Positions 33,903 to 44,345 of a stretch of DNA of 64,000 bases are shown here, in pieces. The translations under genes were made by a program, and so were the position numbers. The stretch's first letter is position 1. Every line of letters starts with the position of its first letter. The DNA comes from Diogma glabrata. Taxonomy: Eukaryota > Arthropoda > Insecta > Diptera > Cylindrotomidae. The notes beneath the pieces were generated by a model, which saw only the letters and a program-made list of their open reading frames with translations, had not been told where the DNA came from and made no database searches. The stretch is from assembly GCA_963693315.1 (NCBI GenBank), contig OY856186.1:75871123-75935122 (forward strand). Direction: 5' to 3'.

Positions 33903-35840
33903 ATGGGACCAGATGAACAGTACACTTACGAGCCTATGCACTTAAGCGAAGAAGAACGGAGACATGAACTCCACATCAGAGGCGTAGAGGGTTTGGGAAC
34001 AACAAGGAGCGAAACGGCGGCACCAAGAAACGCTTTAGCGAAAGAAGGCAAAACCTTGGAAATATTTCCACTCCTTCAAATTAACAGTCCTACAGAAGAA
34101 ATCGAGAACGCGCGTACGGTATTAACAATGCTGACGGACGAGTTTGTACTCGCCGAAAAAAAGAAAGATACGGTACTTTTAGATATAATTCGATCTAGAA
34201 CAGGTCTATGGATTAATAGGCTACGTAGAGTAAAGGATGATACGCTTGTTGGATATAAAGAAATTTTAGACGGTCTTGAACACTTGTTAAAACAAACAAA
34301 GTGTTTAGTACAGGAAGAATCAAACAGTCCTATTGATATTAGAAGATTTTCTGCAGTATCAAGTCTAAGCATACAAACGTCAATCGAACGTGAGAAAAAC
34401 AACCAGGTTTCGCAAAACATAGAAGATCAGTTAGACCGGATGAACATCGGCAGAGGTAGAGGAAGACTTTCTTCTAATAATCTTAATGTGTCATTTCTTA
34501 ATCCCAACCATCGTTCTGAGGACCATTTCAATGAAAATTTAATACCCAATTTTAGAAATACATCGAAAAACAACTTTCTCTTTCCGGATGATGAACAGCA
34601 ACCAAATACAAACAACAATCAGTTAGGTACAAAGCATCAAATTCAGCGATTGCAGGGGCATACTTCTGTAGGAACTAAAAACATCTTCAAATGGGATATA
34701 CGATTTAGTGGGGATGGACAAGGATTATCTCTCAACGAATTCTTAACAAGAGTTGAGATATACGCTCGCGGTGAATCGGTAGGTGAGAATTTTCTTCTAG
34801 CAAACATACACTTTCTGTTAAAAAATAAAGCAGAAAAATGGTACTGGAGTAGCGCGGATTCGTTTCACAGTTGGACAGCATTTGTTGGCAGTATTAAAAC
34901 AGAATTTCTTCCACGTCATTACGATTTTCTTTTGAAAGAGGAAATCCTCAACCGTCTACAAGGGCGTACAGAACCTTTTGCGAACTTTATTACAGACTTA
35001 AAAATTTTATTTAGTAGAGCACACCCTGCGTTGGATGAAGATTTCAAAGTCTACGTGATTCAAAAAAATATGTTGCCACAATACAGTTACAACTTGGCGA
35101 TGACGGATGTGACAACTTTAGAAGGTATTATTCAATTGTGTAAAAGAATGGATGAAGTTAAACTATTAGCAGATCGACGCGTGTATATGATGCAACTGCC
35201 ACCATCTTCAATGGTAGAACCTTCATATTCAAGACATACGAGTGCACAGGATCAATATAAACGCCCAGTGCGATATCCAAACGTGAATTGTGTAGAACCA
35301 AATTATAGAAGCCAATCTGGACAATGGGAAAATAGCAGATCTCCATTACCATACAATCTGCACCATGATCAGCAGAATGAAGCATTTAGTCAACGGGGAT
35401 TTGAAAATCAAAAACCTATTCAAGAACGTGCAGTAATTGAAGATGACGATGCCAGGAACAATTGTATATGTGCAATAGGACACCATGCAGGTAGAGAGTT
35501 TCGCAATTTAAGGAAAGACCAGTCTGAACTAAAAGAGAGAACAAGATTACAATGTTGGAACTGCCAAGAGCCTGGACATTCACATAGAAACTGCATAAAA
35601 CCACAGCTCAAGATGTTTTGCTACTTATGTGGTAATCCAGGAATAACAGCAAAGGACTGCTTGAAGCACATAGATTTTCGATCACGAAGGATAAATACGT
35701 TTAACCAACCTCAGCAGAACCAACGCCACTGTGAAGAAAAAGATGTGTCGGGAAACGGAGTTATGGAAGAACGAAACAACGATGCCATCGATCTTCCAGC
35801 ACACATAAGGCATCAGAGAAACCTGAACCCATCAAACTAA
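33903..35840 (+). CDS. gypsy Gag polyprotein
   Basis: The 645-residue structural protein would form the virus-like particle and package element RNA. A retrotransposon Gag core lies at about 260-430 (FSGDGQGLSLNEFLTRVE, then AEKWYWS and FLPRHYDFLLKEEILNRLQG). Two zinc knuckles sit near the C-terminus: CWNCQEPGHSHRNC near residue 551 is a canonical CCHC, while CYLCGNPGITAKDC near 573 has Ile in place of His. The N-terminal 100 residues are charged. Start choice: the ATG at 33903 gives the longest frame. The stop falls before pol, which lies in the -1 frame and overlaps by about 105 nt. Arthropod Ty3/gypsy Gag is the best match. Confidence 0.92.
   Translation: MGPDEQYTYEPMHLSEEERRHELHIRGVEGLGTTRSETAAPRNALAKEGKTLEIFPLLQINSPTEEIENARTVLTMLTDEFVLAEKKKDTVLLDIIRSRTGLWINRLRRVKDDTLVGYKEILDGLEHLLKQTKCLVQEESNSPIDIRRFSAVSSLSIQTSIEREKNNQVSQNIEDQLDRMNIGRGRGRLSSNNLNVSFLNPNHRSEDHFNENLIPNFRNTSKNNFLFPDDEQQPNTNNNQLGTKHQIQRLQGHTSVGTKNIFKWDIRFSGDGQGLSLNEFLTRVEIYARGESVGENFLLANIHFLLKNKAEKWYWSSADSFHSWTAFVGSIKTEFLPRHYDFLLKEEILNRLQGRTEPFANFITDLKILFSRAHPALDEDFKVYVIQKNMLPQYSYNLAMTDVTTLEGIIQLCKRMDEVKLLADRRVYMMQLPPSSMVEPSYSRHTSAQDQYKRPVRYPNVNCVEPNYRSQSGQWENSRSPLPYNLHHDQQNEAFSQRGFENQKPIQERAVIEDDDARNNCICAIGHHAGREFRNLRKDQSELKERTRLQCWNCQEPGHSHRNCIKPQLKMFCYLCGNPGITAKDCLKHIDFRSRRINTFNQPQQNQRHCEEKDVSGNGVMEERNNDAIDLPAHIRHQRNLNPSN
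35735..35840 (+). promoter_or_regulatory. Gag-Pol overlap, putative -1 frameshift region
   Basis: The pol frame is open only after the TGA at 35732-35734, and gag stops at 35838-35840. A run of five A (35737-35741) sits at the beginning of the overlap. No canonical X-XXY-YYZ heptamer in the gag frame was seen near it. Confidence 0.5.
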
Positions 35841-35869
35841 CCGAAGTAAGAAGTCCTGAACTACAAATT

Positions 35870-38800
35870 ATGTCTTCAATTATTAATTTACAAAAAGATC
35901 GTAGACCGTATTTGAAAGTTGATATTTTGGGATATGAACTTAAAGGACTTATGGATTCAGGAGCCAGTTGTACCATCCTTGGACTTGGTGGACTAGAACT
36001 TCTGAAAAAACTAAATTTAACGGGTCAACCGATCTCTACAGCAATCAAAACAGTGGATGGAACAATTCATCCAGTTGTAAGTATTGTCGACATTCTATTC
36101 AAAACATTAAATATGGTTAGGGTTGTACCAACGTACATCATCCCGTCGCTTCCGAAAACTTTAATTTTAGGCATCGACTTTTGGGAACATTTCGGTCTCA
36201 GACAAAAACTCTGCAATTTGGTATTAGATTGTAGTGCTTTGGAACATCACGAAAACGAAGAACGAGCCCCATTAGACTCAATTCAAGTTAAGTACCTGGA
36301 AGCTGCAATCCAAAAATTTAAAGCTTCAAAAGAAGGAGAAATAGGATGCACCAATTTATTTACACATACAATAGATACAGGAAATGCAAAACCGGTTGTT
36401 AAACGGCCATATCCATTATCACCTTACTTACAAAAAGAAGTTGATGCTGAACTCGATAGGATACTCGGACTAGGTGTAATAGAAGCTACTCAAAGTGAGT
36501 GGGCCAATCCGATGGTATGCGTTCGTAAGGCAACAGGCAAAATCAGGCTTTGTCTGGATGCGCGTGCTTTGAATCAGGTAACGGTAAAGGATGCTTATCC
36601 ACTTCCGCATATTGGAGGAATTTTGGGACAGATTAGAAGCTCGAAGTATATGTCGGCCATTGATTTATCAGATGCCTTTTGGCAGGTACCACTAGATCCG
36701 TCTTCACGTCCAAAAACAGCGTTCATAGTGCCAGGAAGAGGCCATTTTATGTTTAAGCGGATGCCTTTTGGCTTATGCAATAGTGCGCAAACTATGTGTC
36801 GTGTGTTAGAAAGGTGTTTGGGACACAATTTAGAGCCAGAAGTATTCGTCTATATTGACGACATAATCATAACATCAAGTACGTTTGAACGACATTTATT
36901 TCTATTAGAGGAAGTAGCAAAAAAACTAAAAGCCGCCAATTTGTCAATAAGTCTTGAAAAATCGAAATTCTGTCTTAAAGAACTTCGGTATTTAGGGTAT
37001 ATTTTAGATGAAAATGGACTAGCACCTGATCCTGAGAAAATTTCGCCCATATTGAATATACCACATCCAAAAAATATCAAAGATGTTAGACGTTTACTGG
37101 GAATGGCGAATTGGTATCGTCGATTTATTAAGAATTTTTCCACCGTCACAGCACCAATCAGTGACTTATTAAAAAAAGGACAAACAAAATTTGTGTGGAC
37201 AGAAGAAGCGCAAGCCTCTTTATTGAAGCTAAAGACTGCACTTGTATCAGCGCCTGTGTTAAAAACGCCGGATTATGAACAGCGATTTACTATTCAATGT
37301 GATGCTTCTGAGCTTGGAATGGGTGCTATTTTGACGCAAGGGGAAGGGGATAACGAAGGAGTAATAGCATACTATTCTGAAAAATTAAGTCCAACCGAAC
37401 GAAAATATTCAGCAACGGAAAGAGAATGCTTAGCTGTGGTAAGATCAATATATAAATTCCGGTCCTATATTGAAGGAACCAAGTTTACAGTTATTACAGA
37501 TCATGCTTCACTGCGATGGCTCATTAATCTAAAGGATCCGACGTCTAAGCTTGCGCGATGGGCATTAAAATTACAAGAATTCGAATTTGAGATAAAACAT
37601 CGGAAAGGAAAACTAAATGTCGTGGCAGATGCGTTATCAAGACTAATGGAGGTGAATGAAGTTAACCAAGAAGAGAAAGATGAGGATTATACAGCTCTAA
37701 AAACTAAGGTATTACAGAATCCGGAGAAATATCCAAATTTTTCAGTTAAAGATGATCTTCTGTTTAAAATATGTAACAAAAATACAAAAAAATTGAATTA
37801 TAGTGCAGAATGGCTATGTTACGTTCCTAAGAATCAGCGAAACCAACTTCTCCATGTGTATCACGACAGTCCGTTGGGTGCACATCTCGGTGTTTCAAAA
37901 ACGTACAAAAAGATTAAACAGAAACATTACTGGCCAAACATGTATCGGCAAATAAAAGAGTACGTGAATAAATGTAGCGAGTGTCAAACGAATAAGCATT
38001 CCAACGTTTCTTCTAAAGTACCAATGGGTGATCAAAAAAACGTTCAAAGTCCATGGGAAATGATAGCGGTTGATTATATGGGACCGTTTCCTAGATCTAA
38101 GACGGGAAATCAGCATCTTTTAGTTATACTAGATGTATTTAGTAAGTTTTGTATCCTAAAACCAGTGAGAAGAGCTGAAGTGAGGTCACTTATGCAAATT
38201 CTCGAAAATGAAGTTTTTCTCGTATTTGGGGTACCAAACGTTTTAATTTCAGACAATGGAGTACAATTCACATCAAAAGAATTCAAGAAGATGTTAAAAG
38301 AATATAGTATTAAACATTGGTTAAATGCTGTATACCACCCGCAGTCCAATCCAGCAGAACGCATCAATAGGGTCATTCTTTCTAGCATGAGAGCGTACAT
38401 TAAAGACGATCAACGAAACTGGGATACCAACATTGCTAAAATTGCCTGTGCGATTCGAACCGCAAATCATGATTCAACAAAACATACGCCATATTTTATA
38501 AATTTTGGCAAAGAAATGGAATTGGGTAAAGATCTTACAAGGAATGTTATCTATGAGCAAGAAACCGAAGACAACAGGTTAGTAAAACTAGGTAGGGTAA
38601 GGGAGGAAGTAAGACGCAACCTTAAGGATGCATATGTCAAATATGCAAAACACTACAATCTTAGAACCAGGCCATCTGAGTTTAGTATTGGTGAAATAGT
38701 CCTTAGAAAATCCTTTAGAAAATCGAATTTGGTAGAACGGTTCAATGCAAAATTAGCTCCACAATATATAAAAGCTGTCGTAAAATCGAAGCTTGGAAGC

Positions 38801-38881
38801 TCAATGTATGTTTTAGAAGATCTAGATGGACAATATACCGCGAAATACCATGTGAGCCATTTAAAAAAATTTACAAGTTAA
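35870..38881 (+). CDS. gypsy Pol polyprotein (PR-RT-RNase H-IN)
   Basis: At least 1003 residues, carrying the enzymes for processing, copying and integrating the element. Aspartic protease: LMDSGASCTILG, residues 25-36. RT: RLCLDARALNQVTVKDAYPL near 227 and YIDDIIITS near 327. RNase H: QCDASELGMGAILTQG near 478. Integrase zinc motif H-H-C-C between about 660 and 706 (YHDSPLGAHLG, then CSECQTNK). Catalytic core D-D-E: VDYMGPFP near 733, SDNGVQF near 794, NPAERIN near 829. All catalytic residues are present and there is no stop. The pol frame is open upstream from 35735 without needing this ATG, so production by -1 frameshifting from gag is likely. Confidence 0.95.
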   Translation: MSSIINLQKDRRPYLKVDILGYELKGLMDSGASCTILGLGGLELLKKLNLTGQPISTAIKTVDGTIHPVVSIVDILFKTLNMVRVVPTYIIPSLPKTLILGIDFWEHFGLRQKLCNLVLDCSALEHHENEERAPLDSIQVKYLEAAIQKFKASKEGEIGCTNLFTHTIDTGNAKPVVKRPYPLSPYLQKEVDAELDRILGLGVIEATQSEWANPMVCVRKATGKIRLCLDARALNQVTVKDAYPLPHIGGILGQIRSSKYMSAIDLSDAFWQVPLDPSSRPKTAFIVPGRGHFMFKRMPFGLCNSAQTMCRVLERCLGHNLEPEVFVYIDDIIITSSTFERHLFLLEEVAKKLKAANLSISLEKSKFCLKELRYLGYILDENGLAPDPEKISPILNIPHPKNIKDVRRLLGMANWYRRFIKNFSTVTAPISDLLKKGQTKFVWTEEAQASLLKLKTALVSAPVLKTPDYEQRFTIQCDASELGMGAILTQGEGDNEGVIAYYSEKLSPTERKYSATERECLAVVRSIYKFRSYIEGTKFTVITDHASLRWLINLKDPTSKLARWALKLQEFEFEIKHRKGKLNVVADALSRLMEVNEVNQEEKDEDYTALKTKVLQNPEKYPNFSVKDDLLFKICNKNTKKLNYSAEWLCYVPKNQRNQLLHVYHDSPLGAHLGVSKTYKKIKQKHYWPNMYRQIKEYVNKCSECQTNKHSNVSSKVPMGDQKNVQSPWEMIAVDYMGPFPRSKTGNQHLLVILDVFSKFCILKPVRRAEVRSLMQILENEVFLVFGVPNVLISDNGVQFTSKEFKKMLKEYSIKHWLNAVYHPQSNPAERINRVILSSMRAYIKDDQRNWDTNIAKIACAIRTANHDSTKHTPYFINFGKEMELGKDLTRNVIYEQETEDNRLVKLGRVREEVRRNLKDAYVKYAKHYNLRTRPSEFSIGEIVLRKSFRKSNLVERFNAKLAPQYIKAVVKSKLGSSMYVLEDLDGQYTAKYHVSHLKKFTS

Positions 38882-39187
38882 GATTATTGTTTTAATGTGT
38901 TCTGTGTTAGTCATAATAATTAAATATGATACCCTTTTAATGTGTTTTGTGCTTGTATCAATTAGGTTAGTTTTGTTGCAATGCGTTTGTGCTGTCGCAT
39001 ATATAACTTTTAATTTTTCTTTTTGTTAGCTAAATTAAAATTTTCAAAATTGTGTATGAATAAGCTAGTGTTAGAATATTTTGGTCGCATGGCTGCATGT
39101 TTAAAATACAAGGAAATATTTTGTAGTATTTATTTAATTTATTCTAGTTTAAGTTTTTGGGTACATGGCTTCCAATTACTGTTGGAC

Positions 39188-39322
39188 ATGTTAGGTTAGT
39201 TTTTTTGTCTTGCTTTTACATGTTAGGTTAGTTTTTAGGTCTTGCTTTTGCAAACTAGGTTAGTTTTTGGGTCTTGCTTTTGCATATTAGTTTAGTTTTT
39301 GGGTCTTGCTTTTGCATGTTAG
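39188..39322 (+). repeat. Tandem repeat, about 33-bp unit, four copies
   Basis: Units read TTAGGTTAGTTTTT(G/T/A), then GTCTTGCTTTTGCA, with minor changes, inside the gypsy tail. Confidence 0.85.
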
Positions 39323-40213
39323 TTGTAAGATTATGGGAATTTAGTTTCCATGCATGCGGTAGGGTATTGCTTGAAAGCATAACGTTAGTCGCATAGCTTT
39401 CAAGTGAGGGCGCTATGATAGGTCTAGTGTAGTCTGGTTTTCCCATGGCGCGCTCATGAAAATAAATTAGTTATCCTACTTGTTTTTGGTATTTGTATTT
39501 GTTTACAAATTATAGGTTAAGTTTCTGGGAGTAACTTGTTTCAAATCTTATTTTGGAATATGTTACTGTTCAGTGGGCAATTCTTAAAGTGAGCGCTCGT
39601 CACAATACTTAAGTCAAAAAACTTTTGAAAAAAACGAAAAGAATTAAAATTGTCCATCTGTTCAATTTAGTTTATTTTATGGGAATGTAATATTAAGGTT
39701 TTTTGGGATGCATACAATACATGTATAACATGCATGTTAAGCATAAACACCAGTTTTCAAATTATATTTGGAACATGGTGGCTTGCGGTTAGAAACATTT
39801 TTAAATAACAGCGCAAATTGCACATTCTTCAATAATATAGAGCCACTGTTATGTCCAGTAAATAATCTTGGTTTTCTCAGATGGGGTTTCAAGGAAAAAA
39901 AAAATGTTTCCTGCCTGATATTTATAGTTATAGTATTTATGGTAGATATAGTTATGTAGTGTTTGGTGTTTTCTATATAAGCATGTTAATTTATTTAATT
40001 TATATTATTTATTAATTTATGATCTTGTTAATTTATTCTTGTTTATTAAAAAAATTTATTGGTATGATCTAGTAAAATGTATAATGTAAGATAATATAAT
40101 TTACGAACTACTTACGTTCTTAAATTATACATTTTTGTATTTGCATGTTTTTTTGGGATCTATAGTAAATTTAAGGAAGCGGTATTCGAAAGTATCCACA
40201 TTATTTCTGGAAC

Positions 40214-40289
40214 TTTCGAGAGCATTTTGTTGCAACTTTTTAGTTTGGTATTATTTTGTTTGGTGTTATGCAACAAAATGCTCTCGAAA
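40214..40289 (+). promoter_or_regulatory. Perfect 21-bp hairpin before the 3' LTR
   Basis: TTTCGAGAGCATTTTG, continuing TTGCA, at 40214-40234 pairs completely with 40269-40289 around a 34-base loop. It ends 17 bp before the LTR. The usual purine-rich second-strand primer tract is not evident there. Confidence 0.85.
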
Positions 40290-40306
40290 ACCCAGCAATG
40301 GTGTGA

Positions 40307-41552
40307 TGTAACGCGACAAGATTTATGTTTTATTGGCATTTGCCAGGTCCGCTCAATATGTGTTAATTGTGTTTGTTTTAAATCATTTTTCTGTCTAATA
40401 TTTTTATCAATTAAATTCTCTTTATTGTTCAATCGATCTTTTTTTAAATCAAATGTAACTTTTTTTCATTATAAAATTAACGATTTTTTTACTGTTGACT
40501 TTTCAAGTAAATCAAAATTATGTTTATCTATTAAATTTAATTAAAAAAGAGAAGGAAAAAATTCTAAATAAAACCGTTTGCATCTTTTTTCATAGAAATT
40601 TGAAATATTTTGGAATGTTAAAACTAGTCTTTAAGAAAATTAATTATTATTATGCTAAGTAAAATTATGTTAAGTTAACTGCAAAATAAGGGAAATTTAT
40701 AAACAAATAAAATGAACTGAACTCGAAATGATGGTACGTTAAGAATCGAACGAAGCTGAACGACGAGTCACAGGACAAAAAGAAGATTATTATGAAGAAT
40801 TTTAAGAATTTTAAACCTACCAAAGACCATAGATTGCTTCATTCATCCAATATTAAAGAAGAATTGTAATTTTTGAATCATGATGCATAAAACATATGCC
40901 TTAATCTAAATGATATAAGGCAGTGCAACCAACCAGACCATATATATATTGGAGAATTTTTCTGGAGAGTAAAAAAATTTTTTAATTTAGGCAGGATGGA
41001 AATTAAAACGTTTATAGAAAGTCTATTCAGTTTTGGTGGTCAACAGCAGCACACCTATCTATTTAAGAAAAATAATATTAAAAAGCTTTTGCTGCAGCTT
41101 AGATGTTGATGTTCAACCAATTTAGAAGAGGATTTATTGACCATGAAGAATTGAAACACACAACAAATTTTGAGTAAATTATTAATTATTATATTATTAT
41201 TTTTATATAAATATTTTTTATATTATTGTTGTCTAAAGTTATTGTGACGATTCAAGTTAAAGAATTTTGCTAATTATATTTCGCCATATTTGTAGTTATA
41301 AAGAAAAAAGTTTATAAAAATAAATATATAAATTATAACGTTTTAAATAATTTTTGTGTTTGTGATTTAATAGTTTTCTTTTTGTATAGTGTTTATTTCT
41401 CGTGTTAAATAGGGGTTGTGTTCTTTTGTGTGTTAATTGTGATTTTTTTAAAGAAAAGGATTTGAACTGTTTTTCGAAGACCATATGTGGCAAGGACCCG
41501 TCCCACACATTTATCAAAACATTCCAGCGCTGTGCCGTAGAAAGGCTTTATA
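40307..41552 (+). repeat. 3' LTR of the gypsy element
   Basis: Same length and ends as the 5' LTR, with one substitution at 40692. It is followed by the target duplication CGCT and the interrupted LINE. Confidence 0.95.
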
Positions 41553-41556
41553 CGCT

Positions 41557-43061
41557 TTCTTAGTTTTTGGGATGGGAATTACTTTAGCAGTTTTCCAATG
41601 CTTTGGAAACACAGATTTTGTTAGGATACTGTTGAAAACATACTGCAAGTGTGTAAAAATTAATGGATATAGTAATTTTATGAATTTCAAAGAAATACCA
41701 TCCAATACAACAGAGTTAGATGTGACAGAGTACAATGCTGTTGTGATAGTATCGATATCAACGTTATGAAAAGTAAAGCCATCTTTGGGTACTTGTTTGT
41801 GAAAGGGAAACTTGTTATTATTTTTCGATGCATCGCTTTTAGGAGTAATAAAACTGCAGAATAAATTAGGATCAATTTCAGGCATAGTGTCAACTTTCTT
41901 GTTTAACCCAAGTTTTTTAATTTTATTCCAAAACTTTGCAGGCGCTTCATAACTTGAAATGAAACCATTGTTAAAATAGATATATTTAGATTTACGAATT
42001 AAAGTGGTAACGTTATTTCTTAACCGCCTATATTCCAGAAGGTGTTCAGTTTTGTGTTGACGTTTCCATAAAGACAAGACGAAATCTCTAAGATTAATTG
42101 CTCTTTTAATTTTCTCATTAAACCATGGTGGGTACTGTGATTTGGTTCTAAATGTAAATACTGGCACGTTATCTTCAAATAGTTTAAGGATAATATCATT
42201 GAACGTCTCCACAATATCATCGATGTCTGTTAGTCGATACATGGTATCCCAATGACTCAACATACACTCAATATGCAACTTATTTATATCGATTTTATTG
42301 AAATTCCTATAAGTTATGCAATCATCAAGCTTGGGTATAATCGTATTGTAACTGAAAAATAAAAAATCATGATCCGCAAATCCCACGGAAACCTGATTGA
42401 AAAATATAATTTTATCGGTATTAGTGATTGCCAAATCTAGAAGTGAGCATTTTCCAATTGAAGGGAAATACGTGGGCTCCTGTGTATTTATAATTTTAAG
42501 GGAAAAATTATCAATTAAATTAAGAAAATTTCTAGTTTCTAGATTCTGTTGGAAATAATTACAATTAAAATCTCCAGTTAAAATAATGTCTTCATACTTC
42601 AATGATAAATCACTTAGAATAGTTTCCAACTCAGAAATGAATTTAAATTTTGGTGGTTTATATACTACACCCAACAGAATTGTGTGGCTCCTTAATCTAA
42701 GCTCAACAAATAAAACCTGGATATTCCTGCTAAGATATGTATAAATTAATTTCGATTTAATATATTTTTTAACATATATACAAACGCCACCTGCCCCTGC
42801 CTTACGATCATCTCTATATAGCTTGAAGCTATTTAGTTCAAGAGCGCTATCAGGAATGTGAGTGTCTAAATGTGTTTCAGCAAAACAAAGAACATCCATT
42901 TTAACATTCATAATAAGTCTTTCAACTTGATCCAATTTATTTAACAAGCTACGGACATTTAAGAAACCAAAATTCAAATCTTTGAACCGATTTAAGGAAG
43001 ATTGTAGTACTATATTAAGGTTACCTATTTGCGAGGTACCACGGTTATACTGAAGACTCAC
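41557..43061 (-). pseudogene. LINE ORF2, endonuclease part and start of RT
   Basis: The ATG at 43061 opens 501 codons that run into the gypsy insertion. AP-endonuclease: LNFGFLNVRSLLNKLDQVER, DVLCFAETHLD with catalytic Glu, ILTGDFNCNYFQ, CSLLDLAITN and FADHDFLF. A linker follows, then the first RT motif (HWKTAKVIPIPK), which ends at the target site of the gypsy element. The rest is at 29882-31176 on the far side. The start is about 350 bp downstream of the ORF1 stop in LINE sense. The AP-endonuclease would nick the target; this copy is disrupted. Confidence 0.9.
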
Positions 43062-43410
43062 TTACCAAACATAATAGCCAGTAATCGCAAGGAACTTGAC
43101 TTAAAAAATGCATTTAACTCAAAAAATAAAAAAAATAGCTTTCCATACCGGAAAGTAAATAAAATAGGCAAACTCATCTTTTAAAAATAAACAACTCAAA
43201 CACTAAACAACTAAAATACAAACAAAAAAAATACTCCTAATACAAATTGGTATAAGTTTCCCAATTTTTGAAAAAAAAAAAAGAAAAAATGTGGACTATT
43301 ATTAATTTAAATTTGAAATAGTAAAAAAAATTAAATTGATTAAATAAACATCTGATAAAAAACAACAAAAATAGAATCTCTTGAATTTTAATTTACATTA
43401 AATTGTATAA

Positions 43411-44337
43411 TTATGATTTACCTTCCGTTCGTTTTGATTTAGACCTTAATTTGCGTAATTCATTAACATTAGAATCAACGGGAGGATTGCGATTAATATT
43501 TATCTCTTCCAAACACGAATCAACATTTCCATGTATGGATGACGTCATCAAATCCCGTCGATGAATGGGAACATCATGGTTGTTCTTATCATTGATATAA
43601 ACAAGGTTATTTGAAGATGATGGAAGTGTAGGTATTTGATGGTTATTAATTGTAGTACGAAGATATTCAATAGATGTAATAAGTTTCAAATCTGTTTGGC
43701 CAGGTAATGTTATATATATTCGTCCTTTTTTGATGGTCACTCTTGAAATACGGTCTTCTCGTTGTAATTTTCTTACTTCTTGAAAAATAGTATTGTTATA
43801 TCTTGTTAATCCATCATTACAATAAATCCTCAATGTAGATTCAAGGCCAATGTGAGAAAGATTTAGATTTCCTAGTTTAAGATAGCTTTTAAAGAAATGT
43901 AATTTGGCTTCAAAGCTAATGAATTTGACAATAATCGGTGGTGATTTTGTTTTGTTTTTGTTGACTGGTCTGAAAACACTGCAAACAAGATTCGGACCGT
44001 TTTGTAATTCAGTGGCTTTGACAATATCCATAACTATTTGATAGTCATCTACATTATCAATACGTGGTACACCAGTAAAAACCAGATCAGGTGATACTTT
44101 ATCCCGTTCCAACACATCTATGCGATCATAAAGCACAGATGCTTGTTTTTCCACTTTTCCAATAGCATCAAAAATCTTTTTAAGTTCTTGGTTAACAAAA
44201 AATTTTAATTCGTTGAATGATTTAGTAATTTGATTCTGATGATCTTCCATAACTTTATTAATTTCACCAAATTTTATCTCCATATTGGACATTACTTGGT
44301 CTAAACTTGTTAACATTATGTATGATAAAAAACGCAA
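43411..44337 (-). CDS. LINE ORF1 protein (RNA-binding, coiled coil)
   Basis: The 308-codon frame is intact. It starts with a heptad-rich stretch (about residues 20-75: MEIKFGEINKVMEDHQNQI, continuing to VLYDRIDVLERD) that predicts a coiled coil for oligomer formation. Then comes an RRM-like core (DLVFTGVPRIDNVDDYQI, IIVKFISFEAKLHFFKSY, RVTIKKGRIYITL), followed by a polar tail with Lys/Arg-rich end residues (KLRSKSKRTEGK). This resembles the ORF1p of CR1/L2- and L1-type LINEs, an RNA chaperone that coats the element RNA. There is no zinc knuckle. It lies between the 5' monomers and ORF2. An alternative start is the Met at residue 18. Confidence 0.75.
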   Translation of the reverse strand: MRFLSYIMLTSLDQVMSNMEIKFGEINKVMEDHQNQITKSFNELKFFVNQELKKIFDAIGKVEKQASVLYDRIDVLERDKVSPDLVFTGVPRIDNVDDYQIVMDIVKATELQNGPNLVCSVFRPVNKNKTKSPPIIVKFISFEAKLHFFKSYLKLGNLNLSHIGLESTLRIYCNDGLTRYNNTIFQEVRKLQREDRISRVTIKKGRIYITLPGQTDLKLITSIEYLRTTINNHQIPTLPSSSNNLVYINDKNNHDVPIHRRDLMTSSIHGNVDSCLEEININRNPPVDSNVNELRKLRSKSKRTEGKS

Positions 44338-44345
44338 TTTTGTTT

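Larger units (their letters stand above)
38882..40306 (+). other. gypsy 3' non-coding tail
   Basis: About 1.4 kb without an env or other convincing frame. It contains a tandem repeat (39188-39322) and a perfect hairpin next to the 3' LTR. Confidence 0.7.
31177..41552 (+). mobile_element. Ty3/gypsy LTR retrotransposon, complete and young
   Basis: A 10376-bp element inserted in LINE ORF2, with the 4-bp target duplication CGCT on both sides (31173-31176 and 41553-41556; ACGCT if the LTR is taken one base shorter). Both LTRs are 1246 bp and, read side by side, differ only at 31562 (A) and 40692 (G). Order: LTR, PBS-like site, 1.5-kb leader, gag, pol (PR-RT-RNase H-IN), 1.4-kb non-coding tail, LTR. 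No env frame. Both frames are open. This fits a very recent insertion of a potentially mobile element. Confidence 0.96.

Noticed and set aside
37895..38116. Minus-strand ORFs within the gypsy pol region (also 35158-35385 and 36850-37149)
   Set aside because: They are antisense shadows of a well-supported pol frame.
38882..40306. An env gene in the gypsy element
   Set aside because: No frame over about 100 codons with a signal peptide or membrane segment was seen between pol and the 3' LTR.
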